Under the pieces are notes generated by a model. It was not told the origin of the DNA. It did no database searches and was given only the letters and a program-made list of their open reading frames with translations. From Micromonospora sicca (GTDB lineage Bacteria; Actinomycetota; Actinomycetes; Mycobacteriales; Micromonosporaceae), in the NCBI RefSeq assembly GCF_003172935.1, contig NZ_QGKS01000223.1:1-64000 (forward strand): DNA of 64,000 bases, in the 5' to 3' direction. Of the stretch, positions 43,349-52,500 are shown in pieces. Each line of letters opens with the position of its first letter. Positions within the stretch are counted from its first letter, which is position 1. A program made the translations under genes and the position numbers.

Positions 43349-44803
43349 TCATACCCGCAGGTCGCGGAACTCGACGTCGAGCAGCTCCGCGACCGCCCTC
43401 AGCTCGGCCACCCGGTGCCCGGTCCCGAGCGCCCAGTGATGCCCCACACCGCTCGCGCTCCACGCGTCGGTCCACTCACCCGGGTCGCATCCGAAGTCCA
43501 CCCGCGAGGTGGTGTTCCCGATCTGCAGCAGCGGCCCGGCGACGACCGTGCCCTCGGACGCCAGGAACGTGTACCGCCCGTCGCGGGTCTGCCCGACGCC
43601 GAAGGCGGTCACCGGGCCGTGCTTCACGTCGAACTCGACCGATACGCCCCAGCCCCGCTTACCGTGGTACACGCCCAGCCCCCGCAGCAGCGGCTTGCCG
43701 TCGCTGATCGCGAGATGCGCCGGGCCGTCATGGCCCATCTCCACCACGTTGTCGAAGAAGTTCAGTGCCTGCAGCTCGGTGAACGACCCGCCGGCGCCGA
43801 GCCGGTCCATGACGAGCATCGCCAAAGACGTGCGCAGCTCGTACTCCCCGGCCGCGGGGATGCCACGCGCGGTGAGCAGGGATGCCCCGAGGATCATGCC
43901 GGCGCCGAGCCGCTCGTGCAGCTCGCCCTCAAGGCCCCGGTGGTAGTAGGCGAGGCTGTCCAGCTCGAAGTCCTCGACCAGCCGGTCGAGCCCGACCGAC
44001 ACGCGCGCGGCCCACTGGAAGTCCTCGTCGACGACAGAGTCGTCGACGGCGAAGATCTCCCGCGCCTGCTCCATCTTGGCCCGGACCTGCTCCTCGGTCG
44101 CGTCGTTGACGCGTGCGCGCAGGTCGTCGAACTCGACGACCTCCATGTGCCCCCCGAAGTTGGCCGGCACCATGGTCAGGTCGGTGGACACGTCCAGCAT
44201 GCCGGGATAGAGATGCCCCATCAGGCCGTGGCGGCCGTGCCGCAGGGCAGCGCGTACGCCGGCCGCCTTCACCCAGCGGGCGATCCGCGTCCAGGCTCGT
44301 TCGTCCTCGAGGTAACCGGAGACGGAGCGGAACGGGATGCCGCAGCGGGTGAACGTGTTGGCCATTTCCGGCAGTGGGCAAACGCCGCAGTAGGCCAGCC
44401 ACTGCCCGGTGTCGAAGGTCGCATGGTCCATCGCCTCGGTCGGCTGCAGGTTGATGAGCAGCACCGGCGCATCGCTGCGCTGGGCGATCGGCAGGAGCAT
44501 CGTCGCGGTCATGTAGGTGGTGAGGAAGCCGACGATGATGTCGCAGCCGGCGAACCGCAGCTTTTCCGCCGCTGCCGCACCCTCCTGCGCATCGGAGATG
44601 AAGCCGACATCGACGACGTCCGCGCCGAGGGCATGCATCTTCTCGCTCACCCGAGCCGCCGACTTCTGCAGTTGCGGCAGCAGATCGGGAAACTGTGGCC
44701 AGTACGCCCCGAGCCCGCCGGCGACGAGCCCGACCTTGACGCGGCGGTGCGGGATACGGGCCAGCGTGGGGCTGGCGGCGACCGGCTCGGTCGTGGTGGT
44801 CAT
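43349..44803 (-). CDS. L-fucose/L-arabinose isomerase-family protein
   Basis: A 484-residue protein of the FucI/AraA sugar-isomerase superfamily. N-terminal Rossmann-type domain: KVGLVAGGLGAYWPQFPDLL, CDIIVGFLTTYMTATM, INLQPTEAMDHATF. The C-terminal half holds the probable metal ligands: Glu in YELRTSLAMLVMDRLG (near 325), Glu in SFTELQALNFFDNVVEMGHDG with the following His, and a late His in GVGHHWALGTGHR (near 460). Members interconvert aldoses and ketoses; the substrate cannot be assigned, but its place between rhaEW and luxR suggests a sugar released with rhamnose, such as L-arabinose or L-fucose, or a rhamnose-related epimer. Its ATG overlaps the stop of a 37-codon ORF. Confidence 0.82.
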   Translation of the reverse strand: MTTTTEPVAASPTLARIPHRRVKVGLVAGGLGAYWPQFPDLLPQLQKSAARVSEKMHALGADVVDVGFISDAQEGAAAAEKLRFAGCDIIVGFLTTYMTATMLLPIAQRSDAPVLLINLQPTEAMDHATFDTGQWLAYCGVCPLPEMANTFTRCGIPFRSVSGYLEDERAWTRIARWVKAAGVRAALRHGRHGLMGHLYPGMLDVSTDLTMVPANFGGHMEVVEFDDLRARVNDATEEQVRAKMEQAREIFAVDDSVVDEDFQWAARVSVGLDRLVEDFELDSLAYYHRGLEGELHERLGAGMILGASLLTARGIPAAGEYELRTSLAMLVMDRLGAGGSFTELQALNFFDNVVEMGHDGPAHLAISDGKPLLRGLGVYHGKRGWGVSVEFDVKHGPVTAFGVGQTRDGRYTFLASEGTVVAGPLLQIGNTTSRVDFGCDPGEWTDAWSASGVGHHWALGTGHRVAELRAVAELLDVEFRDLRV

Positions 44804-44913
44804 GTCCGTGGTCCTTTCGGGTCAGGGTGTCGGGGTGCCGCGTCCAGGAGCCCCGCGACCAGCCCGGTCGCCAGGACCAGACGCAGCGGGTTGCGTAACC
44901 GGGACAGGGCCAC
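44800..44913 (-). CDS. 37-residue hydrophobic ORF coupled to rhaEW and the isomerase gene
   Basis: A short ORF not reported by usual length cut-offs. It starts with GTG at 44913, six bases after AAAGGAGC, and encodes 37 residues beginning with a basic end (ALSRLRNPLR) and a hydrophobic stretch LVLATGLVAGLL. It then has DAAPRHPDPKGPRT and a TGA that overlaps the isomerase ATG (ATGA). It begins 24 bases after the rhaEW stop. The ribosome site, operon spacing and overlap favour real translation, either as a small membrane peptide or as a coupling leader that raises translation of the isomerase. No homologue is known to me. Confidence 0.45.
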   Translation of the reverse strand: MALSRLRNPLRLVLATGLVAGLLDAAPRHPDPKGPRT

Positions 44914-44937
44914 AGGAGCTCCTTTCTGGACGGACGA

Positions 44938-46989
44938 TCAGCGGAGGAACGCCGCCGCCACGCCGGCGTCGACGGGGATGTGCAGACCGGTGGTCAGGGA
45001 CAGGTCGCCACCGGTCAGCGCGAAGACCGCCGCGGCCACATGCTCGGGCAGCACCTCCCGCTTGAGCAGCGTGCGCCCCGCGTAGTACTCACCGAGCTTC
45101 TCCTCGGGCACCCCGTAGACCGCGGCGCGCCGAGCGCCCCAGCCGCCGGCGAAGATCCCCGAACCGCGCACCACGCCGTCCGGGTTGACGCCGTTGACCC
45201 GGATGCGGTGGGCGCCCAACTCGGCCGCGAGGAGCCGCACCTGGTGCGCCTGGTCGGCCTTTGCCGCACCGTACGCGACGTTGTTGGGGCCGGCGAAGAC
45301 CGCGTTCTTGCTGGCGATGTAGACGATGTCGCCGCCCATCCCCTGATCGACCATGATCTTCGCGGCTGCCTTGGCGACCAGGAACGAACCGCGGGCCATG
45401 ACCCGGTGCTGCAGGTCCCAATCGGCCTCGTCGGTCTCCAACAGCGGTTTGGAGATCGACAGACCGGCGTTGTTCACGACCAGGTCGACCCCGCCGAACG
45501 CCAGCGCGGCGGCCGCGAACGCCACGTCGATCTGCTCGGCTTCGGTGACGTCCATGCGCACCGGCACGGCGACGTCCGCGCCCACGTCGTGCCGAATCTC
45601 GCCGGCGACCGCCGACGCGGCATCCTCGTTCAGGTCGGCGACCACGACGCAGGCGCCCTCCGCGGCCAGCCGCGTCGCGATCGCCTTGCCGATGCCCGAA
45701 CCTGCCCCGGTGACGAGCGCGACACGCGTCGCCAGCGGCTTCGGCGCGGGCAACCGGCGGAGCTTGGCCTCCTCCAACTCCCAGTACTCGATCCGGAACT
45801 TCTCCGACTCAGGGATCGGGGCGTACGTCGAGATCGCCTCGGCGCCGCGCATCACGTTGATCGCGTTGAGGTAGAACTCGCCGGCGACCCGCGCCGTCTG
45901 CTTGTCCTTGCCGAAGGAGAACATGCCGACGCCGGGCACGAGGACGATTGCCGGGTCGGCACCGCGCATCGGCGGCGAATCCGCCGTCGCGTGCCGGGAG
46001 TAGTACGCCTGGTACTCCTCCCGGTAGCCGGTGTGCAGCTCACGCAGGCGCGCGATCACATCCTCGAGCGGCGCGGTCGCCGGCAGGTCGACCACGAGCG
46101 GGCGCACTTTGGTCCGCAGGAAGTGATCCGGGCAGGAGGTGCCGAGCTCGACCATCGCCGGATGCCTTTCCCGGGCCAGGAAATCGAGCACCCCGTCGGT
46201 GTCGGTGAAGTGCCCCACCTGGGCCGCGTCGGTCGAGGCGAGCCCCCGGATGACCGGCGCGAGCGCAGCCGCCCGGGCCCGCCGCTCCGCCTCGGGCAGT
46301 GGCCCGTACCCCTCCAGCGGCGCACCGAACGGCTCGGCCGCTCCCCGGGTGTCGATGAACGCCTGCGCGCTGCGGATGATCTCCAGCGACCTGGCCTCGC
46401 ACTCCTGCGAGGTGTCGCCCCACGCGGTGATGCCGTGCCCGCCCAGGATCACGCCGATCGCCTGCGGGTTCTCCGCCTTGATCTTCGCGATGTCGAGCCC
46501 GAGCTGGAACCCCGGACGGCGCCACGGTACCCAAACCACCCGGTCGCCGAAGCACTCCTTGACGAGCGCCTCGCCCTCGGCGGCGGTGGCGAACGCGATG
46601 CCAGCGTCTGGGTGCAGGTGGTCGACGTGAGCGGTGTCGACCAGGCCGTGCATGGCGGTGTCGATCGACGGGGCCGCGCCACCCTTTCCGTGCAGGCAGT
46701 AGTCGAAGGCCGACACCATCTCGTCCTCCCGGTCGACGCCGGGGTAGACGTCGACGAGCGCGCGCAGGCGATCCAGCCGCAGGACGGCCAGGCCCGCCTC
46801 GGTGAGCGTGCCGAGGTCACCGCCGGACCCCTTCACCCACATCAGCTCGGCGTCCTCCCGGGTGACCGGGTCGTTCGCGGTCGCCTTGCAGGAGGCGTTG
46901 CCGCCGGCGTAGTTCGTGTTCCTCGGATCGGCACCGAGTCGGTGCGCGCGATCGAGCAGAGCGGCGACGGTCGGGTGGGTCGTACTCAT
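44938..46989 (-). CDS. rhaEW: Bifunctional rhamnulose-1-phosphate aldolase / L-lactaldehyde dehydrogenase
   Basis: A 683-residue fusion. Residues 1-430 are a class II aldolase with the zinc histidines in HVDHLHPDAGIAF and GGHGITAWGD; residues about 435-683 are a short-chain dehydrogenase with TGAGSGIGKAIATRL, NNAG and the catalytic Ser in YIASKNA plus YGAAK. The aldolase splits L-rhamnulose 1-phosphate into dihydroxyacetone phosphate and L-lactaldehyde; the dehydrogenase oxidises the aldehyde to L-lactate with NAD+. This fusion is typical of Bacillus-type and actinobacterial rhamnose pathways. The start at 46989 has AAGGGCC seven bases upstream. It lies 61 bases after rhaI. Confidence 0.95.
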   Translation of the reverse strand: MSTTHPTVAALLDRAHRLGADPRNTNYAGGNASCKATANDPVTREDAELMWVKGSGGDLGTLTEAGLAVLRLDRLRALVDVYPGVDREDEMVSAFDYCLHGKGGAAPSIDTAMHGLVDTAHVDHLHPDAGIAFATAAEGEALVKECFGDRVVWVPWRRPGFQLGLDIAKIKAENPQAIGVILGGHGITAWGDTSQECEARSLEIIRSAQAFIDTRGAAEPFGAPLEGYGPLPEAERRARAAALAPVIRGLASTDAAQVGHFTDTDGVLDFLARERHPAMVELGTSCPDHFLRTKVRPLVVDLPATAPLEDVIARLRELHTGYREEYQAYYSRHATADSPPMRGADPAIVLVPGVGMFSFGKDKQTARVAGEFYLNAINVMRGAEAISTYAPIPESEKFRIEYWELEEAKLRRLPAPKPLATRVALVTGAGSGIGKAIATRLAAEGACVVVADLNEDAASAVAGEIRHDVGADVAVPVRMDVTEAEQIDVAFAAAALAFGGVDLVVNNAGLSISKPLLETDEADWDLQHRVMARGSFLVAKAAAKIMVDQGMGGDIVYIASKNAVFAGPNNVAYGAAKADQAHQVRLLAAELGAHRIRVNGVNPDGVVRGSGIFAGGWGARRAAVYGVPEEKLGEYYAGRTLLKREVLPEHVAAAVFALTGGDLSLTTGLHIPVDAGVAAAFLR

Positions 46990-47050
46990 GGTGGCCCTTC
47001 TCCGGTCTTCTCTTACGGCGGCTGCCTGGTAGTGGACGTGCGGACGACTG

Positions 47051-48217
47051 TCAGGCGCCCCAGCCCGCCTGCGAGCCGCCCTGCCGCTCGGCGACGAGCC
47101 GCTCATGGTGACCGGACCGGCGGTAGGCGGCGATCGGGTCGGGGTCGATGCCCATCTCCTCGCGCAGCTCTGCGAGGATCGGCCGGACGTCGGTGTTGAA
47201 CGCGTCCATCAGCACGGCGTTGGCGTCGAGCACGTCACCGCTGTCCTGGGCGGCCCGCAGCGCGTCGGAGTCGACCAGCAGCGCCTTCGCGGTGGCCTCC
47301 TGCACGTTGAGCACCGACCGGATCATCGCGGGGATCTTCGGCTCGATGTTGTGGCACTGGTCGAGCATGAACGCCACGTCCGCGGCGGGGTCCAGAGCAC
47401 CGGCCTGCACGATCTCGTGCATGATCCGGAACAGCTGGAACGGGTCCGCGGCGCCGACCATGAGGTCATCGTCGGCGTAGAAGCGGCTGTTGAAGTGGAA
47501 GCCGCCGAGCCGGCCGGCGCGCAGCAGCAGCGCCACGATGAACTCGATGTTGGTGCCCGGCGCGTGGTGGCCGGTGTCGACGAGCACCTGGGCCCGGTCC
47601 CCGAGCTGCAGGCAATGCGCATACGACGTTCCCCAGTCGGGGACGTCCATCGTGTAGAACGATGGCTCGAAGAGCTTGTACTCCAGCAGCATCCGCATCC
47701 CCGCGGGCATCGCGGCGTACGTCGCCTCGAGCGCCTCGGCCAGGCGGTCCTGACGGGCCCGGATGCTGTCCTGCCCGGGGTAGTTCGTGCCGTCGGCGAA
47801 CCACAGGCTGAGGATCGTCGAGCCGGCGGCAGCGCCGACCTCCACGCACTCCAGCAGGTGCTCCAGCGCCTTTCGGCGGACGATCGGGTCGGGGTTGCAG
47901 ACGCTGCCGAGTCGGTAGTCGTCCTCCTGGAAGACGTTCGGGTTGATCGCGCCGATCCGGATCCCGGCATCGCCCGCGTGCTTGGCAAGCTCGGCGTAGT
48001 CGTCGACGCGATCCCACGGGATGTGCAGGGCGATGCTGGGCGCCACGCCGGTGAAGCGGTGCACGGTCGCGGCGTCGTCGACCTTCTCGTACGCGTTACG
48101 CGGCACCCCTTCCTGCGCGAATACCTTGAAGCGGGTACCGGAGTTGCCGTAGGCCCACGACGGTGTCTCGATCCGCTGCGCCCTCAGGGCGGCCTTTGCC
48201 GTTGCTGTGTCAGTCAT
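47051..48217 (-). CDS. rhaI: L-rhamnose isomerase (RhaI type)
   Basis: A 388-residue TIM-barrel isomerase of the RhaI branch, distinct from the enteric RhaA. Motifs: WAYGNSGTRFKVFAQ at the start, LLEYKLFEPSFYTMDV with the metal-binding Glu (about 200), VDTGHHAPGTNIE with the Asp, GGFHFNSRFYADDDLM with the His and Asp ligands (about 265), and QCHNIEPKI (about 305). It converts L-rhamnose to L-rhamnulose with a divalent metal. AGGAGC lies nine bases before the ATG. It follows the GH43-like gene at 94 bases and begins the catabolic block. Confidence 0.95.
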   Translation of the reverse strand: MTDTATAKAALRAQRIETPSWAYGNSGTRFKVFAQEGVPRNAYEKVDDAATVHRFTGVAPSIALHIPWDRVDDYAELAKHAGDAGIRIGAINPNVFQEDDYRLGSVCNPDPIVRRKALEHLLECVEVGAAAGSTILSLWFADGTNYPGQDSIRARQDRLAEALEATYAAMPAGMRMLLEYKLFEPSFYTMDVPDWGTSYAHCLQLGDRAQVLVDTGHHAPGTNIEFIVALLLRAGRLGGFHFNSRFYADDDLMVGAADPFQLFRIMHEIVQAGALDPAADVAFMLDQCHNIEPKIPAMIRSVLNVQEATAKALLVDSDALRAAQDSGDVLDANAVLMDAFNTDVRPILAELREEMGIDPDPIAAYRRSGHHERLVAERQGGSQAGWGA

Positions 48218-48311
48218 CAGTCGTGCTCCTGGTCCATTACTCTCCGTCGTGGGCTCACTTGTCGCGATCGGTGTGTCAGTCAGTCATTGCCGTCTCCCGC
48301 CCATCGCCCGA

Positions 48312-50456
48312 TCACGGGGCGGCCACCACCGTCGTATCGATGCGCAGGTCGCGGCCGGTCTCCTCGCGCCAGGTGGTGCCACCGTCATTGCTGTAGAGGC
48401 CCCCGCCGCCCGTCGGGTAGGGGTCGGCGTCGTTGTAGGCCATGCCGTAGCAACCGCGGCTGGCGGCCGAGCGGACGACGAGCGCGAACCGGTCCCCCGC
48501 CGCCACGTCGAGGCCGACCTCGACGGCGACCCTGGACGGCGACCAGCTCACCCCGGCGGCTGGCACCTCCCGCCGTGTGAGCGGCTCGCCCGGCCGTCGG
48601 TCCGTGCCGAGCCGGGAGACCTCGAGAACCAACGGCCCGTCGGGATGACCGGCCCGGAACGTCGTGTACGAGACGCGCTGAAGCCGTCCATCCCGTCCCG
48701 CGGTGAAGGTCTGTGCCCGCTGGATCCGCCCGGTCACGTCGCAGAACGCTCGGAAGCCGAGGTCACCGGTCGTCACGTCGGTGCCGGCGGGCAGCGCCGG
48801 GCCGGCGGTGTCGCGTAGCCCGGCGAGCGGCAGGTCGTACCTGCGGCCGCAGGTGATCGGTTCGATCGACCCGTCGGCCCGGAAGCGCAGCGGCTCCCAG
48901 TGGTGCCGGGCCAGCGCCTCGTTCGGCGCACCGTTCGCCCACAGGTCGCTCTGGTACAGGTAGACCTTGCCCTGTCGGGCGGGCAGCGCCGCGACGTCAG
49001 CGGGCTGGCCACCGCACGAGTCGTTGCTGATCTTGTTGCCAACGGGCGGCAGGGTGGGCCGGTCCCAGGCCGCGAGGTCGCCGGAGAAGTCGTCGGCGAA
49101 CAGGACGGTGCCGTCCGGCGCGGTGACCTTGACGTCGTCGAAGCGGGCGCTCTCGTGGTCCGAGCCCCCGCTCTCGCGGAAGCCGATCCGTCCCGTGCGG
49201 TATGTGCTGTCGGTCGTCTCGTCGATCAGTACCCCGTCTACCCAGGTGCGGATCGTGTTGCCGCTCACCTGGGTGCGCACGGCGTAAGATCGCCCGCCCT
49301 CGATGGCCATCGGGGTCTTGACCGTCGCCACGCTCGCGATGCCGCCGCCCCGCCACACGATCTTGGTGAGGTTGCCGCCGGTGGCCCCCGCGTGCGGGTA
49401 GTTGCCGAGCAGCCAGGAATGGCCGCTGCCCGGATCGGACGCCCGGAAGACCCAGCCGGCCTGGGCGTACGAGTGGCCGCCCTGCGAGGCGGTCTGCAGC
49501 GGTGTCGTGGTGAACGTGAGGTCGTAGTCGGTCCATTGCGCGCCCGCCTTGGACAGACCGATACCGCCGCCATCGACCCGCAGGGCATCGCCGTCGACCT
49601 GCCAGCTGTCCTGGGCGGGGGCGCCGGTCCACGGGCCGAGCGGCGTCGGCGCGGTGAAGTAGGAGGTGCCGGTGGTGCAGTAGCCGCAGTTCGGGTCGGA
49701 CAGGGTGAGGTAATAGCGCCCGTCACGTTCGAACATCGACGGCGCCTCGACCCGGGTCAGGCCCAGCCGGGTGTATTCGCCCGTGCCCGTGCGGTAGGTC
49801 GGATCGAGCTTCTCGACCACGATGTCGCCGCCCCGGCGCCAATCGGTGAAGACGAGGTAGGCGGTGCCGTCGCCGTCGACGAACAGATCGTGGTCGCCGT
49901 TGTTCAGACCGGGCGGGATGCCGTCGGTCACGACGAGGCGCGGGAACGGCTGCTCGATGAACGGGCCGGTCGGTAGATCACTGGTGAAGACGTGGTAACC
50001 GACGCCGATGTCGTAGGAGTTGACCCAGAGGACGTACTTCCCGGTCGCCTCGTTGAAGGCCACATGCGGGCGGTAGCAGCCGTAGGTGTTGCCGTTGCAG
50101 CGCTGCTGCCACTGGGTGGTCGAGGCGTCGAAGAGAAGACCCTCGTCGCGCCATTGCACCAGATCGGTCGAACTGTAGGAGGCGAAACCGCAGAACGGCG
50201 CGCCGGGGCGCTGCCACTCGTAACCGCACCCGTAGCGGGTGCCGTAGAGGTAGTAGCGGTCGCCGAAGCGGCGGATCTCACCGTCGTGCGCGTCGACCGC
50301 GTCCCCGTCCGTGGCGAACCGGATGGTCGACCCGGCCGCGTCGCCGTTCACCACGGTCGTCACCGGTTGCGGCGACTGGGCCGCAGCGGGTGGCGTGGCG
50401 ACCACGATCGCCAAGGCGGCCGCCACGCTCAGCAGAAGTAGGCGCTGGCGGCTCAC
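48312..50456 (-). CDS. Secreted GH43-like glycosidase
   Basis: A 714-residue exported enzyme: signal LLLLSVAAALAIVVATPPAAA; blades with DAHDGEIRRFGDRYYLYGTR, YRPHVAFNEATGKYVLWVN, DGDGTAYLVFTDWRR and YYLTLSDPNCGYCTTGTSYF; a concanavalin-like module at about 290-450 (YAQAGWVFRASDPGSGHSWL); the fifth blade (KVYLYQSDLWANGAPNEAL); and a DUF4082-like sandwich ending in DPYPTGGGGLYSNDGGTTW. The motif order resembles GH43 subfamily 24 exo-beta-1,3-galactanases, but the subfamily is not certain. The GTG at 50456 overlaps the upstream stop (GTGA) with GGGAG six bases before it. Confidence 0.75.
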   Translation of the reverse strand: MSRQRLLLLSVAAALAIVVATPPAAAQSPQPVTTVVNGDAAGSTIRFATDGDAVDAHDGEIRRFGDRYYLYGTRYGCGYEWQRPGAPFCGFASYSSTDLVQWRDEGLLFDASTTQWQQRCNGNTYGCYRPHVAFNEATGKYVLWVNSYDIGVGYHVFTSDLPTGPFIEQPFPRLVVTDGIPPGLNNGDHDLFVDGDGTAYLVFTDWRRGGDIVVEKLDPTYRTGTGEYTRLGLTRVEAPSMFERDGRYYLTLSDPNCGYCTTGTSYFTAPTPLGPWTGAPAQDSWQVDGDALRVDGGGIGLSKAGAQWTDYDLTFTTTPLQTASQGGHSYAQAGWVFRASDPGSGHSWLLGNYPHAGATGGNLTKIVWRGGGIASVATVKTPMAIEGGRSYAVRTQVSGNTIRTWVDGVLIDETTDSTYRTGRIGFRESGGSDHESARFDDVKVTAPDGTVLFADDFSGDLAAWDRPTLPPVGNKISNDSCGGQPADVAALPARQGKVYLYQSDLWANGAPNEALARHHWEPLRFRADGSIEPITCGRRYDLPLAGLRDTAGPALPAGTDVTTGDLGFRAFCDVTGRIQRAQTFTAGRDGRLQRVSYTTFRAGHPDGPLVLEVSRLGTDRRPGEPLTRREVPAAGVSWSPSRVAVEVGLDVAAGDRFALVVRSAASRGCYGMAYNDADPYPTGGGGLYSNDGGTTWREETGRDLRIDTTVVAAP

Positions 50457-51088
50457 GGTCGCTCCCCACAACCCACGCGGGCGTCGGCCCAGTCGGCGTG
50501 GTCATTGCTGAAGCCGTCCAGCCACGGCGTCGTGACCAGCTCGAGCGTCTCCACCCCGGTGACGTCGAGATCGACCTCGAGCGAACCCGTCGTGGTGGAC
50601 AGGACGGTCGGGCTCCACTGGACGCCGTACCGGACTCCGCTGTCGAAGACCTTCTTGCCGTCGGCGACGACCTGGAAAACCACGCTGCCGCCGTTGCCGC
50701 GCTGGTCCACCTCGTCATCGACGCCGACGACAGCCCGGAACCTGCTACACCGACCGTCGAGGTCGTACCCGATCTTGGAGCTCGGGACGAGCCCCAGGCC
50801 CTTCTGGTAGACCTTGCCGTCCAGCGTGATCGGGCTACCGTCGCCGGCGCCGTTCTCCCCGTTGGACATGTCGCGCTCGACCGGGCCCCACGAGCCAGTC
50901 GCGGAGACCCAGTCGAGGTCACTGAGCCAGTAGCTCGACGGGGCGGTCGACGCCTCGGCCTGGACGGCCGCCTGCTGGGCGCCGGCCGCCATCGCCTCGT
51001 GCACCTGCCGGGCCGCGGCCGGGAGAACAAGCAGCAGCCCGGTGGCGCCGGCGGCGAGCAGGACGGGTGCGCCTCGGAACAGCTTCAT
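50453..51088 (-). CDS. Secreted NPCBM-domain protein
   Basis: A 211-residue exported protein: signal region LLAAGATGLLLVLPAAA, then an NPCBM domain (novel putative carbohydrate-binding module) with SYWLSDLDWVSATGSWGPVE, DGSPITLDGKVYQKGLGLVP and CSRFRAVVGVDDEV, which are family hallmarks. No catalytic domain is present, so it may bind the polysaccharide or deliver it to partner enzymes. It sits between a GH99-like and a GH43-like gene, one base from the first and overlapping the second, so all three are likely translated together. Confidence 0.85.
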   Translation of the reverse strand: MKLFRGAPVLLAAGATGLLLVLPAAARQVHEAMAAGAQQAAVQAEASTAPSSYWLSDLDWVSATGSWGPVERDMSNGENGAGDGSPITLDGKVYQKGLGLVPSSKIGYDLDGRCSRFRAVVGVDDEVDQRGNGGSVVFQVVADGKKVFDSGVRYGVQWSPTVLSTTTGSLEVDLDVTGVETLELVTTPWLDGFSNDHADWADARVGCGERP

Positions 51089-51089
51089 C

Positions 51090-52427
51090 TCAGGCCCCCT
51101 TCCGTACGGCGAAGACCCGCCGGATCGCGTTCAGATACCCGTTGCCGTGCTGCTCGTCGGGCTCGAGATAGCTGCCCTCGGTCCACTCGTTCCAGGCGTT
51201 GACGGTGACGATCGGTGGACTGGCGTTGGCGAGGGCGAAGTCCCGCGCCGACCGGAGCGCCGTCTCGAACTCCTGGGGAGTGTTGCCGCCGAGGACCGGC
51301 GTCCACGGATAGCCGAGGTTCTCCCAGACGTCGCTCTGCACCGTCCGCGGCGAGGAGTCCCACCCCATCGTCACGTTGGGGAAGTACGGGCGGTCCAGGC
51401 CGCGGGTCAGGGTGTCCCACACCGTCGCCGCGTGGGCGCGCATCTCCGGGTACGCCGTCTCCGGGAACCGGGTGAACGGCGAGTGGTGGATCCAGACGTA
51501 CGTGGTGTGACTGTCCATGCCCAGCTGGGCGACCAGCTTGTTGCGGTTGGCCATCGACCGCGGGTGGCTGTCGGGCACGAACGGCTCGCAGTCGACGGTC
51601 ATGCAGTTGAGGTGCAGTTCGCCGACACCGGCCGCCCTGGCCTTCGCGCGGAACGCGTCGAGGGCGGCGCGGGCGGCGCCGACGTCGCGACCGAATCCGT
51701 CGAGGAACTTCTCGATCTGGTAGATGGAGAAGTAGGCGCCGCCACCGACCCGCCAGTACGACGGATGCGTCATGTATTTCTCGACGACGTACGTCGTGAG
51801 CGCGTCGAAGGACGCCGGGACCTGGGCCCCGAACAGGGTGGTGTTGCCGACCTTCAATGTGTTGACGGGGTTCGCCCGGTGCACCGGAAAGAGGTTGTTC
51901 CAGTCGTGGTTGGCCCACATCAGGGCAAACTTGATCCGGCTGACGTTCGGCGCGCGCAGCAAGCCTTCCTCGAGACACCGGTGCAGGTAGGGCCCCCAGC
52001 TGCCGGTGCCGGTGGTGTACCAGTACCAGTCGAACATGAACGCGTCCACGCCGTGATCGGCAGCCGCGTCGATCTTCCTGGCCATCACCGACGGCTGCGC
52101 CTCGTCCTGCATGCCCCAGGCCGGCACCTTCGGCTGCTGGTGCCCGGCGTAGCGCGGCTGCGCCCGCTTGACCAGCTCCCACTCGCTCCACCCGCGGCCG
52201 AACCAGTACTCGTTGAGTGGGTCGACGTGCCACTGCGGGAAATAGAAGGCAGCCACCTCCGGCCTCGCCTGCGGCCCGGCTGCGACCGCCGCGTCCGGCT
52301 GCAGAAGACCGCCGCCTCCCGCGAACGCCGCCGTCGTCGCAGCGCCGGTCAGCTGCAGGAAACGCTTGCGCGACATGGGCGCCCCACCGAGCTGCGCCGC
52401 CTGGCCACCTGTCAGGTCGTGCGTCAT
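51090..52427 (-). CDS. Tat-exported GH99-like (WbsX-type) protein, copy B
   Basis: A 445-residue protein with a late twin-arginine-like signal (MSRKRFLQLTGAATTAAFAG). The catalytic domain of the GH99-like / WbsX family follows: VAAFYFPQWHVDPLNEYWFG, GVDAFMFDWYWY, KFALMWANHDW and NAWNEWTEGSYLEPD near the end. Founding GH99 enzymes are endo-alpha-mannosidases; WbsX-type members are mostly uncharacterised and their substrate here is unknown. The ATG at 52427 has AAGGA eight bases upstream. It is a paralogue of the gene at 54684. Confidence 0.82.
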   Translation of the reverse strand: MTHDLTGGQAAQLGGAPMSRKRFLQLTGAATTAAFAGGGGLLQPDAAVAAGPQARPEVAAFYFPQWHVDPLNEYWFGRGWSEWELVKRAQPRYAGHQQPKVPAWGMQDEAQPSVMARKIDAAADHGVDAFMFDWYWYTTGTGSWGPYLHRCLEEGLLRAPNVSRIKFALMWANHDWNNLFPVHRANPVNTLKVGNTTLFGAQVPASFDALTTYVVEKYMTHPSYWRVGGGAYFSIYQIEKFLDGFGRDVGAARAALDAFRAKARAAGVGELHLNCMTVDCEPFVPDSHPRSMANRNKLVAQLGMDSHTTYVWIHHSPFTRFPETAYPEMRAHAATVWDTLTRGLDRPYFPNVTMGWDSSPRTVQSDVWENLGYPWTPVLGGNTPQEFETALRSARDFALANASPPIVTVNAWNEWTEGSYLEPDEQHGNGYLNAIRRVFAVRKGA

Positions 52428-52500
52428 CCCACCGTTCCTTCCATCAGGTGGTTGCCTGCTTCGGGCGTTCGAGGAGCCCTGATACGCCCGCACCGGGGGG

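Noticed and set aside
43055..45085. Plus-strand open frame of about 670 codons across luxR and the isomerase gene
   Set aside because: Antisense shadow of two recognised genes with no independent evidence.
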